From assembly GCA_003635185.1 (NCBI GenBank), contig PYJA01000122.1:1-35108 (forward strand): a stretch of 35,108 bases of DNA, written 5' to 3'. The notes under the pieces were generated by a model that was not told the origin of the DNA, searched no databases, and was given only the letters and a program-made list of their open reading frames with translations. Below are positions 18,601-28,320 of this stretch, one piece after another (position 1 is the stretch's first letter; each line of letters opens with the position of its first letter). Both the position numbers and the translations under genes were made by a program. The stretch comes from Candidatus Poribacteria bacterium (lineage in GTDB: Bacteria > Poribacteria > WGA-4E > WGA-3G).

Positions 18601-18987
18601 AGTGGCACCACTGATGTTTATGCGGGGGCGTTCACTCATGATGGGAAAATACTTGCTATTAGTGGAAGAAGCAAAAAAAATATTATCTTTTTATGGGATA
18701 TAGCAACACAGACCTGTATCGCAACGCTAAAAGGACATGAATACACTATTTGCCAATTGGTATTTTCACCGAATGACACAATTCTCGCCAGTAGGGATGC
18801 GGGCGGAAAAATTCTGTTGTGGAATCTGTCCAACGGTACACCTCTTACTACATTTAACTCACCTGGAGGATATATAAGTAAGTTGGCATTCACGCCGGAT
18901 GGAAAAACCCTTGCAAGTACAAATGGTGGCAATTCTTTACGAAGTCCTGTCGGAACTATCTTTGTCTGGGACGTTCCATCTAAATAA
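15616..18987 (+). CDS. ECF sigma factor - membrane helix - WD40 propeller fusion (paralogue 2)
   Basis: A 1123-residue tandem paralogue of the gene at 11935 with the same architecture: ECF regions 2 and 4 (residues about 10-180; HIAEEITQDTFLKAYQ, MTCEEMSEFLGVSANTIKSR), one hydrophobic helix at about 221-239, and about 15 WD40 blades to the C-terminus, ending FVWDVPSK as in paralogue 1. The sigma region 4 coding DNA is nearly identical between the two genes, while the propellers have drifted, especially in blades 3-6. This fits shared promoter recognition with divergent sensing (inference). The start ATG 15616 has AAGGTG 4 nt upstream, a modest ribosome site compared with the strong internal one at 16153. 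Confidence 0.9.
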   Translation: MKKNDVELIRRILNGDEPAFSMLVEKYQKRVHALAWRKIGDFHIAEEITQDTFLKAYQKLATLKKPQRFAGWLYVIATRCCQAWLRKKHIQTETLEEIDSDELEPEAYSRYVAEEKAKVAVEAQRQVVNKLLATLPESERTVITLHYFGEMTCEEMSEFLGVSANTIKSRLRRARNRLKKEEPMIREAISNFQISPNLTENIMQEVARLKPAAPSVSKPLVPWAIAASSAILIMLMLGIGSQYLARFQQPYSLDAQSERAIELVDAPVVQNIDAKPDVQSRLAERSDTSGKGNGSGEKANQVLGEEGSYTRWNLPEGAKRRFGKGEVTDTQLSSDGTRLAIAGPLGVWLYNVNTGDEIALLTGFQHKTERAMPRVMFSPDSKKIASSGYDNTIRIWNAKTGKNLLTISMPIGPARLFRFLTDGTWSIHTIPANEEVELDKFIPDGKTGSVEIMSDGSLRSIKFLHDSKTLMIQNVSGTIWLWDITTGKEIATYSPNLPEPQLEKYKNWLRMDRFPYPDKWNLEADAFVNLKNGLDVKFAFAVGDKSGTISIRDGQTDQEISTLTWQKASIENMDNTVSSPIQDRVRRPGKVRPIRNTLPTDWVKWISKLKISPDGKTLVSWSDYRMAHRQGDGLYWQQGPTELWDVATGERIGTLPLFESRRSDVDVKFSGDGKTLAITGEGGCAIWDVAARREIGLFSGEMDVKFSDNGKIFALIGNENLALWDIPTRSQIASIDTVPEWFRLEPKRTPSAWEVPVLSTISSDGAILAAINRQGTVNLWQPRTSSELKTLTTNFTKRFTALAFANNSNILASGDSVGNLQLWDLNTDTKHTILTSHIGKPIRGLAFSTDDTTLTSESDGIVEIWDTTTRKQVDSYTMPDAVGSGRIKMSTSTKLTAIDFSYGLTSLTANGGKLAAFCGYQNKIKDSRIKVWDITTGKHLCTILREAPSFEVILAFAHDGKTFATGHRDRAYLWNTNTGERLATFNMSKNQISPASGTTDVYAGAFTHDGKILAISGRSKKNIIFLWDIATQTCIATLKGHEYTICQLVFSPNDTILASRDAGGKILLWNLSNGTPLTTFNSPGGYISKLAFTPDGKTLASTNGGNSLRSPVGTIFVWDVPSK
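16153..16167 (+). promoter_or_regulatory. Internal ribosome binding site and start codon in sigma-WD40 paralogue 2
   Basis: AAGGAGG (16153-16159), 5 nt, then in-frame ATG 16165 (again Met184). Position, spacing and sequence are identical to paralogue 1. Confidence 0.5.
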
Positions 18988-19066
18988 ACACTGGGATTAC
19001 CCTCTATTTTCTTTCATTCCGCCACTTTCCAACTTAACTCCTTTCCATCCGAATTAACTCCACATA

Positions 19067-19208
19067 TTGACAAACCGTTCCAATTTGGTAAAATGGTACC
19101 GCATTGTCTTGGATCGTCCTCTTAGGAATATTTTTTCAGCATTATGCACCCGTTTTCCGCCTAACCCGCGTCATTTAAAGTACAGGAGCAACGTTAAAGA
19201 TTTTATCT
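19067..19208 (+). promoter_or_regulatory. Orphan third copy of the sigma-WD40 promoter region
   Basis: TTGACA (19067-19072), 16 nt and TAAAAT (19089-19094), then GCACCC (19146-19151), 17 nt and CGTC (19169-19172). The block continues through GTACAGGAGCAACGTTAAAG as in the 15.5-kb copy and then diverges near 19209. No sigma or WD40 gene follows; transposase debris does. It looks like the left-over upstream region of a lost third paralogue. Confidence 0.7.
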
Positions 19209-19299
19209 TTTACCATTTCTGATATATAATGTCTCTTTTTTGTAGCATAAACTTTCCAGTTTGTGCCACATTCCGCTTCATTTTTAACAACCGCTAATG

Positions 19300-19640
19300 G
19301 ACAAAAATTGATAGAAATGGTATTATATCGCCTTGCTGAGCGTGATTGCGTGGCGACTTTACTGGTTGACCCACATCAATCGGCACGCACCAGATGCGGA
19401 TTGCAGGAGCGTGTTGACAGAAACAGAATGGCAAGCACTGGACTGTATAACACATAAGACCCACACTTTACCTGAAAAAATACCGACAGTGTCTGAAGTT
19501 GTTGTCTGGATTGCTAAACTTGGTGGGTTTTTAGCACGCAAGTCCGATGGCAATCCGGGGGTGGCCGTTATCTGGTGAGGATGGAAAAGGCTCACTGATA
19601 TTGCTGCCACCTTTGCTCTCTTTCAGGAGATTGGACAAAA
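19300..19640 (+). pseudogene. Remnant of an IS4/Tn5-type transposase C-terminus
   Basis: Frame 3 from about 19333 reads SVIAWRLYWLTHINRHAPDA, then TETEWQALDCITHKTHTLPE and WIAKLGGFLARKSDGNPGVA. This is the conserved C-terminal region of IS4-family transposases, including the EWQAL and LGGFLxRKSDGxPG motifs. An in-frame TGA at about 19576-19578 interrupts it before GWKRLTDIAATFALFQEI. The sequence upstream is frameshifted and soon unrecognisable. Most of the element, including the DDE residues further upstream, is missing, so it is inactive. Confidence 0.75.
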
Positions 19641-19651
19641 CGATACCAAGT

Positions 19652-19782
19652 CAGGACTTACGCATTCCCCTCGCTTGCGGGGGATAAAGGGGGGCCATTC
19701 TTGAAAAGGACAAAAAATCAGGGTTAAAATCCTTGAAAGAACAAAATTTTGAACAGGGGCACCCAAATTTGCGTAAGTCCTG
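19652..19782. repeat. MITE with CAGGACTTACGCA terminal inverted repeats, second copy
   Basis: A 131-bp element with perfect 13-bp terminal inverted repeats CAGGACTTACGCA (19652-19664) and TGCGTAAGTCCTG (19770-19782). The interior differs from the copy at 11589-11722 apart from G/C-run segments. No obvious target duplication. Bases 19783-19930 hold nothing recognisable. Confidence 0.8.
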
Positions 19783-19930
19783 TTTAATTTGACTTCGGCA
19801 GAGTTTTTATGTTATTGTAACGTAAGTTTGATAATTAACAGGACAGAGGCAAATTGAACAGAGAACGGGCATATTTGCTTAAAAATCGTTATTTTGGTGT
19901 TTTTATGGTGACATTTAGAATTAAAGGGAC

Positions 19931-20063
19931 ATTTTGTAGCATAACCTGTTAGGTTGTGCAGAAACGGAACACAACCTAACAGGTTATGGGACAGCATCTG
20001 CGTTAGTTTCGGTTTTCTGACCGAACTGCTCACAATGTTCAATTAATTCTAAAGTTTACTATA
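19931..20063. repeat. Long perfect inverted repeat with MITE-type end
   Basis: A perfect 19-bp inverted repeat CATAACCTGTTAGGTTGTG (19940-19958) and its complement (19970-19988), with an 11-nt loop. It is followed by a second hairpin with stem TTCGGT/ACCGAA (20008-20025) and the family end ACTATA (20058-20063). Each arm of the first repeat is itself a small hairpin (AACCTgttAGGTT). The left end could not be located. Confidence 0.65.
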
Positions 20064-20071
20064 AACCCATA

Positions 20072-20096
20072 AGTCCCCTGATAAGGGGGACTTTTA
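20072..20096 (+). terminator. Terminator-like hairpin
   Basis: AGTCCCC (20072-20078) pairs with GGGGACT (20086-20092), followed by TTTTA. No gene obviously ends here, so it may be a repeat fragment of the GATAAGGGG type seen at 11620 and 34026 rather than a working terminator. Confidence 0.35.
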
Positions 20097-20144
20097 GTGG
20101 AAATGTGGCAGTTCTAACTATTTATCAAACTCTTGTTATTGTAT

Positions 20145-20271
20145 TATAGTGGAATCCATAATTATTTAGAAATGACGGTAGGTTCGGTTTCCTAACCGAA
20201 CCAGTGTAAATCGTGCGGTTAGAAACTGCAACCTACCAGGGAGTATTCACATATTTTTAGGTTTCACTATA
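20145..20271. repeat. MITE-like element, TATAGT/ACTATA family
   Basis: A 127-bp element starting TATAGTGGAATCC and ending GGTTTCACTATA. It holds the hairpin GGTTCGGTT-TCCT-AACCGAACC (20181-20202), with the same loop as 6831-6850 but a different stem, plus an outer pair GGTAGGTT/AACCTACC (20178-20185 and 20230-20237). It lies 74 bp before the AAA gene. Confidence 0.75.
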
Positions 20272-20345
20272 AACGATGAATTGTGCCTCCAACAATTACA
20301 ACATGAGACCTTACCTAACACTGTCTTTTATCGTGGAGAGAAAAT

Positions 20346-22196
20346 ATGTTTTGGGAAAAAATTGAATCACAATTCAAAGTCGCCGCTGCACACCAATTTT
20401 TACTTCATTTTAATGTAAATGATTTGCAGTACGACGAAGCTTTTGGCTATTTGCCCACTGTGGATTATTTAATGGAGCAACTGAATGTGCTCGGGTGCCG
20501 TTTAGTCCTTGGATACAACGCAACACAAGGATTTACGTGGCCCAATATAGGTAAATGGTTGGAAACACAGAAAATTTTAGGGCTTATTCCTAAAGACCAA
20601 GGCCCTCCAGAAGAGACCGATGATCGTAAAAGAATTAATAGTCAGCTCGCACTTCATAAGCTTCATGAGGATCCATTTCTGAAAAGCGATCCACTACCTA
20701 CGAAAGATTTGGCAAATAAGATGCATGACCTCCTGAAGCAAGACAGAGTCAGGATAGGTTTGATTATCAACCATCTTGAACAGATTGCCCCAAACGATTC
20801 TATGTTCGATGCGGGGGCGACAGACAACCTTCAATTCTTCTTCCATCAACTCCAAAATTGGGCATCAGACTTGGAAATTCGTAGAAAAAAGCATATAATC
20901 TTACTGCTTACACAAAATACTTACGATATTCATCCGCGTTTTCTTGTGAATCAAGAAATACCTATCGTGGAGGTGCCGTTTCCAGATTATGATGAACGTC
21001 TGAAGTTTATTGAACATTTAAACAGAATCCCACAAGAAATTTCACATCAGGATTCTCCAGATGCGAAAGTGCAAGTGCAATTAAAACTCGGGAATGACCG
21101 GGAAAAGCAAACATTAGCAAAAGATGCAGCCGGCTTAAATCTTTTTGCTATCCACGATTTAGTGCGGCATGCAACTTCTTTAAAGCAGAAAGTAGAAGGC
21201 CCCATACTTGCAAACTATCGGCGTGAAAGCGTCAAAACATTTAGCCATGGAATTATTGAAGTCAATGAACCACTTACCGAGCCGAAACAGCACTGGTCAA
21301 GCCATGTAACAAGGGTCATTCAAGATATTGTAGGCGGATTAAATGAACAGGATTTGAGGCGCGTGCCACGCGGGATTCTTCTACTTGGGCCTACCGGTAA
21401 TGGAAACATCTTCGCAGCACGTATGTTGGCTGGACAAACAAATATGGCGTTTGTGAGACTTCGTTATGCGAGTCAAGTAAGTGAGGTAACAATAAACGTC
21501 AATGACAATGGTGCGGGTTATGATAGAAACTTGAATTCTGCTATCAACTTTATCCGTGGACTTGCTCCAGTCGTTGTGTTTATGGACGAAATCGAGCAGG
21601 TTTCGCCGCATGCAAGCATGAAAACAGCAAATTTGGAACGCCCCTTTCCTGTTATTCTTACGAATGCTATCAGCGATGCTTCCTTGCATGGTCAGGTAAT
21701 ATGGGTTGGCACATCAAGTCGCCCTGATCTAATCCCACCTATCTTTCGGCGCCCTGAGATCTTCAATCATAAATTGGTGCTGCTGCCACCTATACCGGAG
21801 AGTCGAGCAGGTATTTTACAGTTTTTCTGCCGATTTCACACACAGGCAGAGATTAATTTCCAGGAAATTGCGAGACACGAAAAACTACGGGGGGTAAGTG
21901 TCAACGATCTCAATCTAATTGCGCAACGCAGCCATAATGTTGCCAAACGGAAAAATCGAAATACTTTCACAGAAGAAGATTTACGCGAGGTGGTATCAGA
22001 TTTTATGCCAGACTATTCTCCAGAAATGCGAATGTTTATGGTGTTATTAGCGTTACAGGAGGCAAATTCACGTGCTATGCTACCAGATAGACTGCCGCCA
22101 CCATACCGGGAGTTTGTAAACGAAAACCAAATTGACAAAACAAAGATCAATGCCCGATTGATGGAACTTGGACAAGAACTTGGGCTGAGTGCTTGA
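20346..22196 (+). CDS. Tandem AAA ATPase-like protein with degenerate nucleotide sites
   Basis: A 616-residue soluble protein with two AAA-like modules. In the C-terminal one, GILLLGPTGNGNIFAARML (about 344-361) takes the Walker A place but has Asn354 where the phosphate-binding Lys should be. Walker B VVVFMDEIE (409-417) is intact, sensor-1-like VIWVGTSSRPDL and an arginine-finger-like IFRRPEIF (467-473) follow, and a helical lid ends the domain. The N-terminal half (residues 1 to about 280) has a Walker-B-like IGLIINHLEQIAP, sensor-like IILLLTQNTYDIHPRF and no Walker A. It resembles the two-domain CDC48/FtsH-like AAA group, but may bind without hydrolysing ATP. GGAGAG precedes the ATG. The role is unknown. 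Confidence 0.8.
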   Translation: MFWEKIESQFKVAAAHQFLLHFNVNDLQYDEAFGYLPTVDYLMEQLNVLGCRLVLGYNATQGFTWPNIGKWLETQKILGLIPKDQGPPEETDDRKRINSQLALHKLHEDPFLKSDPLPTKDLANKMHDLLKQDRVRIGLIINHLEQIAPNDSMFDAGATDNLQFFFHQLQNWASDLEIRRKKHIILLLTQNTYDIHPRFLVNQEIPIVEVPFPDYDERLKFIEHLNRIPQEISHQDSPDAKVQVQLKLGNDREKQTLAKDAAGLNLFAIHDLVRHATSLKQKVEGPILANYRRESVKTFSHGIIEVNEPLTEPKQHWSSHVTRVIQDIVGGLNEQDLRRVPRGILLLGPTGNGNIFAARMLAGQTNMAFVRLRYASQVSEVTINVNDNGAGYDRNLNSAINFIRGLAPVVVFMDEIEQVSPHASMKTANLERPFPVILTNAISDASLHGQVIWVGTSSRPDLIPPIFRRPEIFNHKLVLLPPIPESRAGILQFFCRFHTQAEINFQEIARHEKLRGVSVNDLNLIAQRSHNVAKRKNRNTFTEEDLREVVSDFMPDYSPEMRMFMVLLALQEANSRAMLPDRLPPPYREFVNENQIDKTKINARLMELGQELGLSA

Positions 22197-22275
22197 ATTG
22201 AGTGTTGTATAATACCTAAGTGCTATCCGTTGTAGAGGCGAGGTTTTCTCGCGCGTACAAACAGATGGTATTAGA

Positions 22276-23592
22276 TTATATATCAAATGCAAGTTTTTCC
22301 GCTTTCGCTTTCTCTTCATTCACAAATGCAAGTAGAATCAACCCAACGATAAAGAAAACCATCAATGAAATAATAGCCAGACGCGCGGTGCCAGTAATCT
22401 GTCTTATTAGTCCAAAGGTAAGTGGTCCCCAGATAGCAGAAAACTTGCTAAAGACGGAAAAAAATCCGTAAAACTCAGCACTTGCTTGTTCCGGAATCAT
22501 TGCCCCATAGAAAGAACGACTGAGTGCTTGTGTCCCACCAAGAACTAACCCAACAACCATCCCCAACGCAAAAAATTCTGTTGCTGTTTGAATAAAATAC
22601 CCGAAAATGACGACACCACTCCATAGAACTAATGAAACCATCACTGCTTTTTTTGCACCGATACGGTTCGCAAGTTGACCGAATATCAACGCACCTCCAA
22701 TTGCAACAATTTGGACAAGCAGAAGTGTCACCATCAGAGATGTCGCTGATAGGTCTAACTCACTTTTACCATAAATTGCCGCCATGCTTGTTACCGTGTG
22801 AGCACCATCATTGTATACCATATAGGCAATCACAAAAAGGGAAAGATGTTTGAAATTGCTCACCTTTTTGGCGGTTGCGATTGTGCGGTTGATGCCAAGG
22901 GAAAGATATGCAAAGATTTTTGGTTGATGGCGGTAAAAATCAGGGAGTTTCTGTTCTGTTCTATCCTCCTTTAAATATATGAGAGTTAGTACTGTCCAGC
23001 CTGCCCACCAGATTCCTGTCATTGCCATAGCGATGCGTACCGCCATCGGTTGACTAATCCCGATTTTGTCATGCATGGCAACAAGTACTAAGGAAATACC
23101 AAATTGTACGGACCCGCCAACATAACCGAAGGCATACCCTTTGGCAGAAACCGAATCAAGTTTATCGTCCGAAGCAAGCTGCGGTAAAAACGCGTCATAG
23201 AAGACATTCCCCGCGACAAAGCAGACCTGTGAACTGATATAAAGCACAACCGACAACCACACAAATCCAGGCTTACAAAAGAAGAGTAAGGTGGCAAACA
23301 AACTCCCGAAATAAGCGAAACCGATAAGAAACCGTTTCTTTGCTGAAGAAAAATCAGCTATCGCGCCAAGCACAGGGGCAAAGAGAAAGACAAAAAACGC
23401 AGCTATTCCGACCATGAATCCCCACAATGCTGTCGCGCTGAAGATTTGCCCGAAAAGTGTGACACCTGCTTCACCAACAATACCTTCCTTAAAATAGATC
23501 GGCAGCAATGCTGCATGGACAGTGGTAATGTAAGCAGAATTCGCCCAATCGTACATGCACCAGCCAAAAATTGATTTTTTGTCGTTCTTCAT
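22276..23592 (-). CDS. UMF1-family (Atg22-like) MFS transporter
   Basis: A 438-residue membrane protein with about 12 helices. The N-terminal signature GWCMYDWANSAYITTVHAA is diagnostic for the UMF1/Atg22 branch of the major facilitator superfamily. GAIADFSSAKKRFLIGFAY in the loop after the early helices, and RSFYGAMIPEQASAEFYGFF in the C-terminal half, also match. Yeast Atg22 exports amino acids from the vacuole; bacterial members lack known substrates. The gene is convergent with the AAA gene. A short palindrome-rich gap separates it from katG upstream on the same strand. Confidence 0.88.
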   Translation of the reverse strand: MKNDKKSIFGWCMYDWANSAYITTVHAALLPIYFKEGIVGEAGVTLFGQIFSATALWGFMVGIAAFFVFLFAPVLGAIADFSSAKKRFLIGFAYFGSLFATLLFFCKPGFVWLSVVLYISSQVCFVAGNVFYDAFLPQLASDDKLDSVSAKGYAFGYVGGSVQFGISLVLVAMHDKIGISQPMAVRIAMAMTGIWWAGWTVLTLIYLKEDRTEQKLPDFYRHQPKIFAYLSLGINRTIATAKKVSNFKHLSLFVIAYMVYNDGAHTVTSMAAIYGKSELDLSATSLMVTLLLVQIVAIGGALIFGQLANRIGAKKAVMVSLVLWSGVVIFGYFIQTATEFFALGMVVGLVLGGTQALSRSFYGAMIPEQASAEFYGFFSVFSKFSAIWGPLTFGLIRQITGTARLAIISLMVFFIVGLILLAFVNEEKAKAEKLAFDI

Positions 23593-23668
23593 ATTTATTC
23601 TATTTGCAAAGGGATAAGACAGGTGCCTGTTCTATATTTTCCAGCATTGACTATGCAGAGCGAATTAG

Positions 23669-23705
23669 GGCAGTAGGAACGTGAGGGTTCCACGCTCCCA
23701 CTGCC
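23669..23705 (-). terminator. Hairpin downstream of katG
   Basis: An imperfect stem GGCAGT-a-GGA-a-CG pairs with CG-c-TCC-c-ACTGCC (23669-23681 with 23692-23705), 13 nt past the katG stop. There is no T-run on the minus strand, so it may be a repeat-type hairpin or a mRNA-end structure rather than a strict intrinsic terminator. Confidence 0.45.
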
Positions 23706-23718
23706 TATCTTGTCAAGA

Positions 23719-25982
<2,264 letters not shown>

Positions 25983-26019
25983 GAAAACAAAAATTTGACT
26001 TCCTCTCGGACACAGCATA

Positions 26020-26344
26020 TATAGTGAACTTTGAAATTATTGGGACACTTTGATAATCCTATTTTGAAAACAGAACCGACAATATTGTGCCACGCTGCAG
26101 GGTATTTATCAACCTGTAACAAAAGTGTGAGCATGGTTAAAGTTTTGGGCTTGAAAAGGCGTTGATATTCTGATAACATATTATCTATAGTGAACTTTGA
26201 AAGTATTGGACACTTTGATAAACCCATTTTGGAAACAGAATCGACGATAGAAGTGGTAGCATAAACTGTTAGTTTGTGCATATTAGGCCGCAAACTAACA
26301 GTTTGCTCTACAGAAGTGTCCCATTAATTATAGGTTTCACTATA
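26020..26344. repeat. Two direct copies of a TATAGT/ACTATA MITE, the second complete
   Basis: TATAGTGAACTTTGAAA... begins at 26020 and again at 26186, with about 60 bp of close similarity each time. The second copy (26186-26344, 159 bp) ends GGTTTCACTATA. It contains a 14-bp inverted repeat AAACTGTTAGTTTG (26263-26276) and CAAACTAACAGTTT (26291-26304). Its reverse complement matches 34201-34336 closely, except that the hairpin sequence differs. This fills the gap between katG and the decarboxylase; no gene is supported here. Confidence 0.75.
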
Positions 26345-26461
26345 AAGGGCACAGATACGTCTATCCATTTCTAAGCCCTAATCCTATTCATAAAACAAGC
26401 GCTTCCTGGACTACGTATCTGCAAAAATACAATAGAAATACACTTCACTTTAGGATAAAAA

Positions 26462-28093
26462 ATGACATACCGAAACATATTAGAAAAAATAAGACTTGCT
26501 TTCCCTCAACCAATATCTGATACCATACATGATTCGTACTTTGTTCATTCCATGATGCGCGCCTTGGACCAGGTGGACGCTCTAAAGACGCATCTGCCAT
26601 TCCTCGGTTCTATCATTCATGGTGATTTTGAAGCAGCAAAACAGACAAAGTTAGCGGATACTATGTCATCGGTTGAGGTGGTAACTAAGGAACTTGTCAG
26701 TTATCTTGAGGGTGTGACCATCTTCGGACATCCCCGCACGCAACAGAACGTTGTTGCACCGACTACAATTCCGAGTTTGATAGGAGTACTCCTCGCTTCT
26801 CTACACAACCCTAACCTCGCTTGGGATGAATTTAGCAGGCTCGTTGCGTTAGCCGAAGTTGAGGTCACCGCAATGACATCACAATTAATCGGATACGATC
26901 CGGAACAAGCGAGTGGCGTGTTTACCTTTGGTGGTACAGGTACGACACTTTATGGGGTAAAAATGGGGTTAGAAAAAGCCTGTCCAGAGACAATGCAAAA
27001 AGGAACACCCGAAAATGCTGTCGTTTTTGTGTCGGATACAGGCCACTACTGTGCAGCGAATATCACAAGTTGGCTCGGAATCGGAACGGACAATCTAATT
27101 ACGATTCCGACAACGGTTGAAAATGAGATTGACCTTAAGTTACTTGAACAAGAACTCCGAAAAGCACTCACAGATGGAAAAAAGATCGCCACTATTATTG
27201 CTACACTGGGTACTACAGACGCTTTCGGATTGGACAATTTAAAACAAATCGTGATGCTACGGGATTCACTCGTTGATGAATTCGAACTTGACTATCAACC
27301 GCATATTCACGCTGATGCAGTGATTGGATGGGCATGGTCAGTATTTAACGACTACGATTTTGAGGTTAACCCATTAGGCTTTCGCCCGCGTACCATCCGC
27401 GCTTTAGCCGGCGCATGCAGGCGTATCCGACATCTTTCCCTTGCAGATTCCGTCGGTATTGACTTCCATAAAACAGGCTTTGCACCTTATATTTCCAGCC
27501 TCGTTCTTGTCAAAGATCAGGTTGATCTGGATTTGTTGAAACGGTCTCCTGAACAGATGCCTTATCTCTATCATTTTGGACAGTATCGTCCCGGAATGTT
27601 CACGCTTGAAACTTCAAGGGCTGGAACAGGACCGCTTGCCGCGCTTGCTAATCTTAAATTGTTCGGAGAGGAGGGGTTGCGTGCTATTCTTGGACATATC
27701 GTTGAAATGACGCAGCTTCTACGAGAACACTTGGAAGGACATGAAGGCACAACTGTACTGAACCGCGGAAATTTCGGGACTGTTACCCTTTTCCGCGCCT
27801 ATCCAGTCGGTGTAGATACCTTTGAAATCAAACGTCAGGAATTTGAGGATGCTACGTATCGAGACAGCTTGATCGCGCACAATACGTACAATCAAGAAAT
27901 TTTTCAATATGTTAATGCGGAGGCAATGGAAGGGCGCGGTGTTTTTATCTCCACAACAGATTGCTACCGTAAAACCACTTATGGAGAACCGATTGTCGCT
28001 TTGAAATCGTTTATCCTATCACCGTTTGTTGATGAAGAAGATGTCAAAACAGTCGTTGCGAAGGTCCTGGAAGCGCGGGAAGTGATCGGTTGA
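26462..28093 (+). CDS. PLP-dependent group II decarboxylase-like protein
   Basis: A 543-residue fold-type I PLP enzyme of the glutamate/aromatic/diaminobutyrate decarboxylase group. The cofactor Lys337 is in SVGIDFHKTGFAPY. Asp285 in HIHADAVIGWA would bind the pyridine nitrogen, and His195 in SDTGHYC would stack on the ring. GGTGTTLYGVKMGLEKA binds the phosphate. It is longer than glutamate decarboxylase and most like uncharacterised decarboxylases near L-2,4-diaminobutyrate or tyrosine decarboxylases, so the amine product is uncertain. The ribosome site is weak (AGGATAAAAA before the ATG). It ends 21 bp before the tmRNA-like RNA on the opposite strand. Confidence 0.85.
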   Translation: MTYRNILEKIRLAFPQPISDTIHDSYFVHSMMRALDQVDALKTHLPFLGSIIHGDFEAAKQTKLADTMSSVEVVTKELVSYLEGVTIFGHPRTQQNVVAPTTIPSLIGVLLASLHNPNLAWDEFSRLVALAEVEVTAMTSQLIGYDPEQASGVFTFGGTGTTLYGVKMGLEKACPETMQKGTPENAVVFVSDTGHYCAANITSWLGIGTDNLITIPTTVENEIDLKLLEQELRKALTDGKKIATIIATLGTTDAFGLDNLKQIVMLRDSLVDEFELDYQPHIHADAVIGWAWSVFNDYDFEVNPLGFRPRTIRALAGACRRIRHLSLADSVGIDFHKTGFAPYISSLVLVKDQVDLDLLKRSPEQMPYLYHFGQYRPGMFTLETSRAGTGPLAALANLKLFGEEGLRAILGHIVEMTQLLREHLEGHEGTTVLNRGNFGTVTLFRAYPVGVDTFEIKRQEFEDATYRDSLIAHNTYNQEIFQYVNAEAMEGRGVFISTTDCYRKTTYGEPIVALKSFILSPFVDEEDVKTVVAKVLEAREVIG

Positions 28094-28113
28094 GGTGTAG
28101 CGGCTTACTCAGA

Positions 28114-28196
28114 TGGAGGTGGTGGGAATTGAACCCACTTCCGATGGAAATTGAAAGCAACCACGCTTTCGCCCACCGTCGAATCCTTTCACCCCC
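28114..28196 (-). ncRNA. ssrA: tmRNA-like RNA consisting of the tRNA-like domain only
   Basis: On the minus strand this 83-nt segment begins GGGGGTGAAAGGATTCGACG, the hallmark 5' end of tmRNA. It ends with a tmRNA-type T-arm (GTGGG-TTCAATT-CCCAC) and CACCTCC plus discriminator A. GGGGGTG pairs with CACCTCC over 7 bp (one G-U). CATCGGA before the T-stem matches the tmRNA 3' half. Between the halves lies only a 6-bp hairpin GAAAGC-gtggtt-GCTTTC. The usual about 250-300 nt of pseudoknots and tag-encoding ORF are absent, and CCA is not encoded. It is an internally deleted ssrA copy or a novel compact RNA. Bases 28197-28320 hold nothing recognisable. Confidence 0.68.
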
Positions 28197-28320
28197 TTGC
28201 ATAATCTATCGTGTAGATCCTGCTAAGGTAATCTACTGGAAAAGCGAATATCTCCCCGAACTTTTGCTAACCCCAATAAGAACGACAATCAAATTCCTAC
28301 ATTCGCCTCTTCCCGCTTTA

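Noticed and set aside
28114-28196. An ordinary tRNA gene
   Set aside because: The 7-nt acceptor stem and T-arm fit, but there is no canonical D-arm or 7-nt anticodon loop, and GGATTCGACGG is specific to tmRNA.
28114-28196. A circularly permuted two-piece tmRNA
   Set aside because: In permuted genes the 3' acceptor half precedes the 5' half; here the order is the normal one, with the middle missing.
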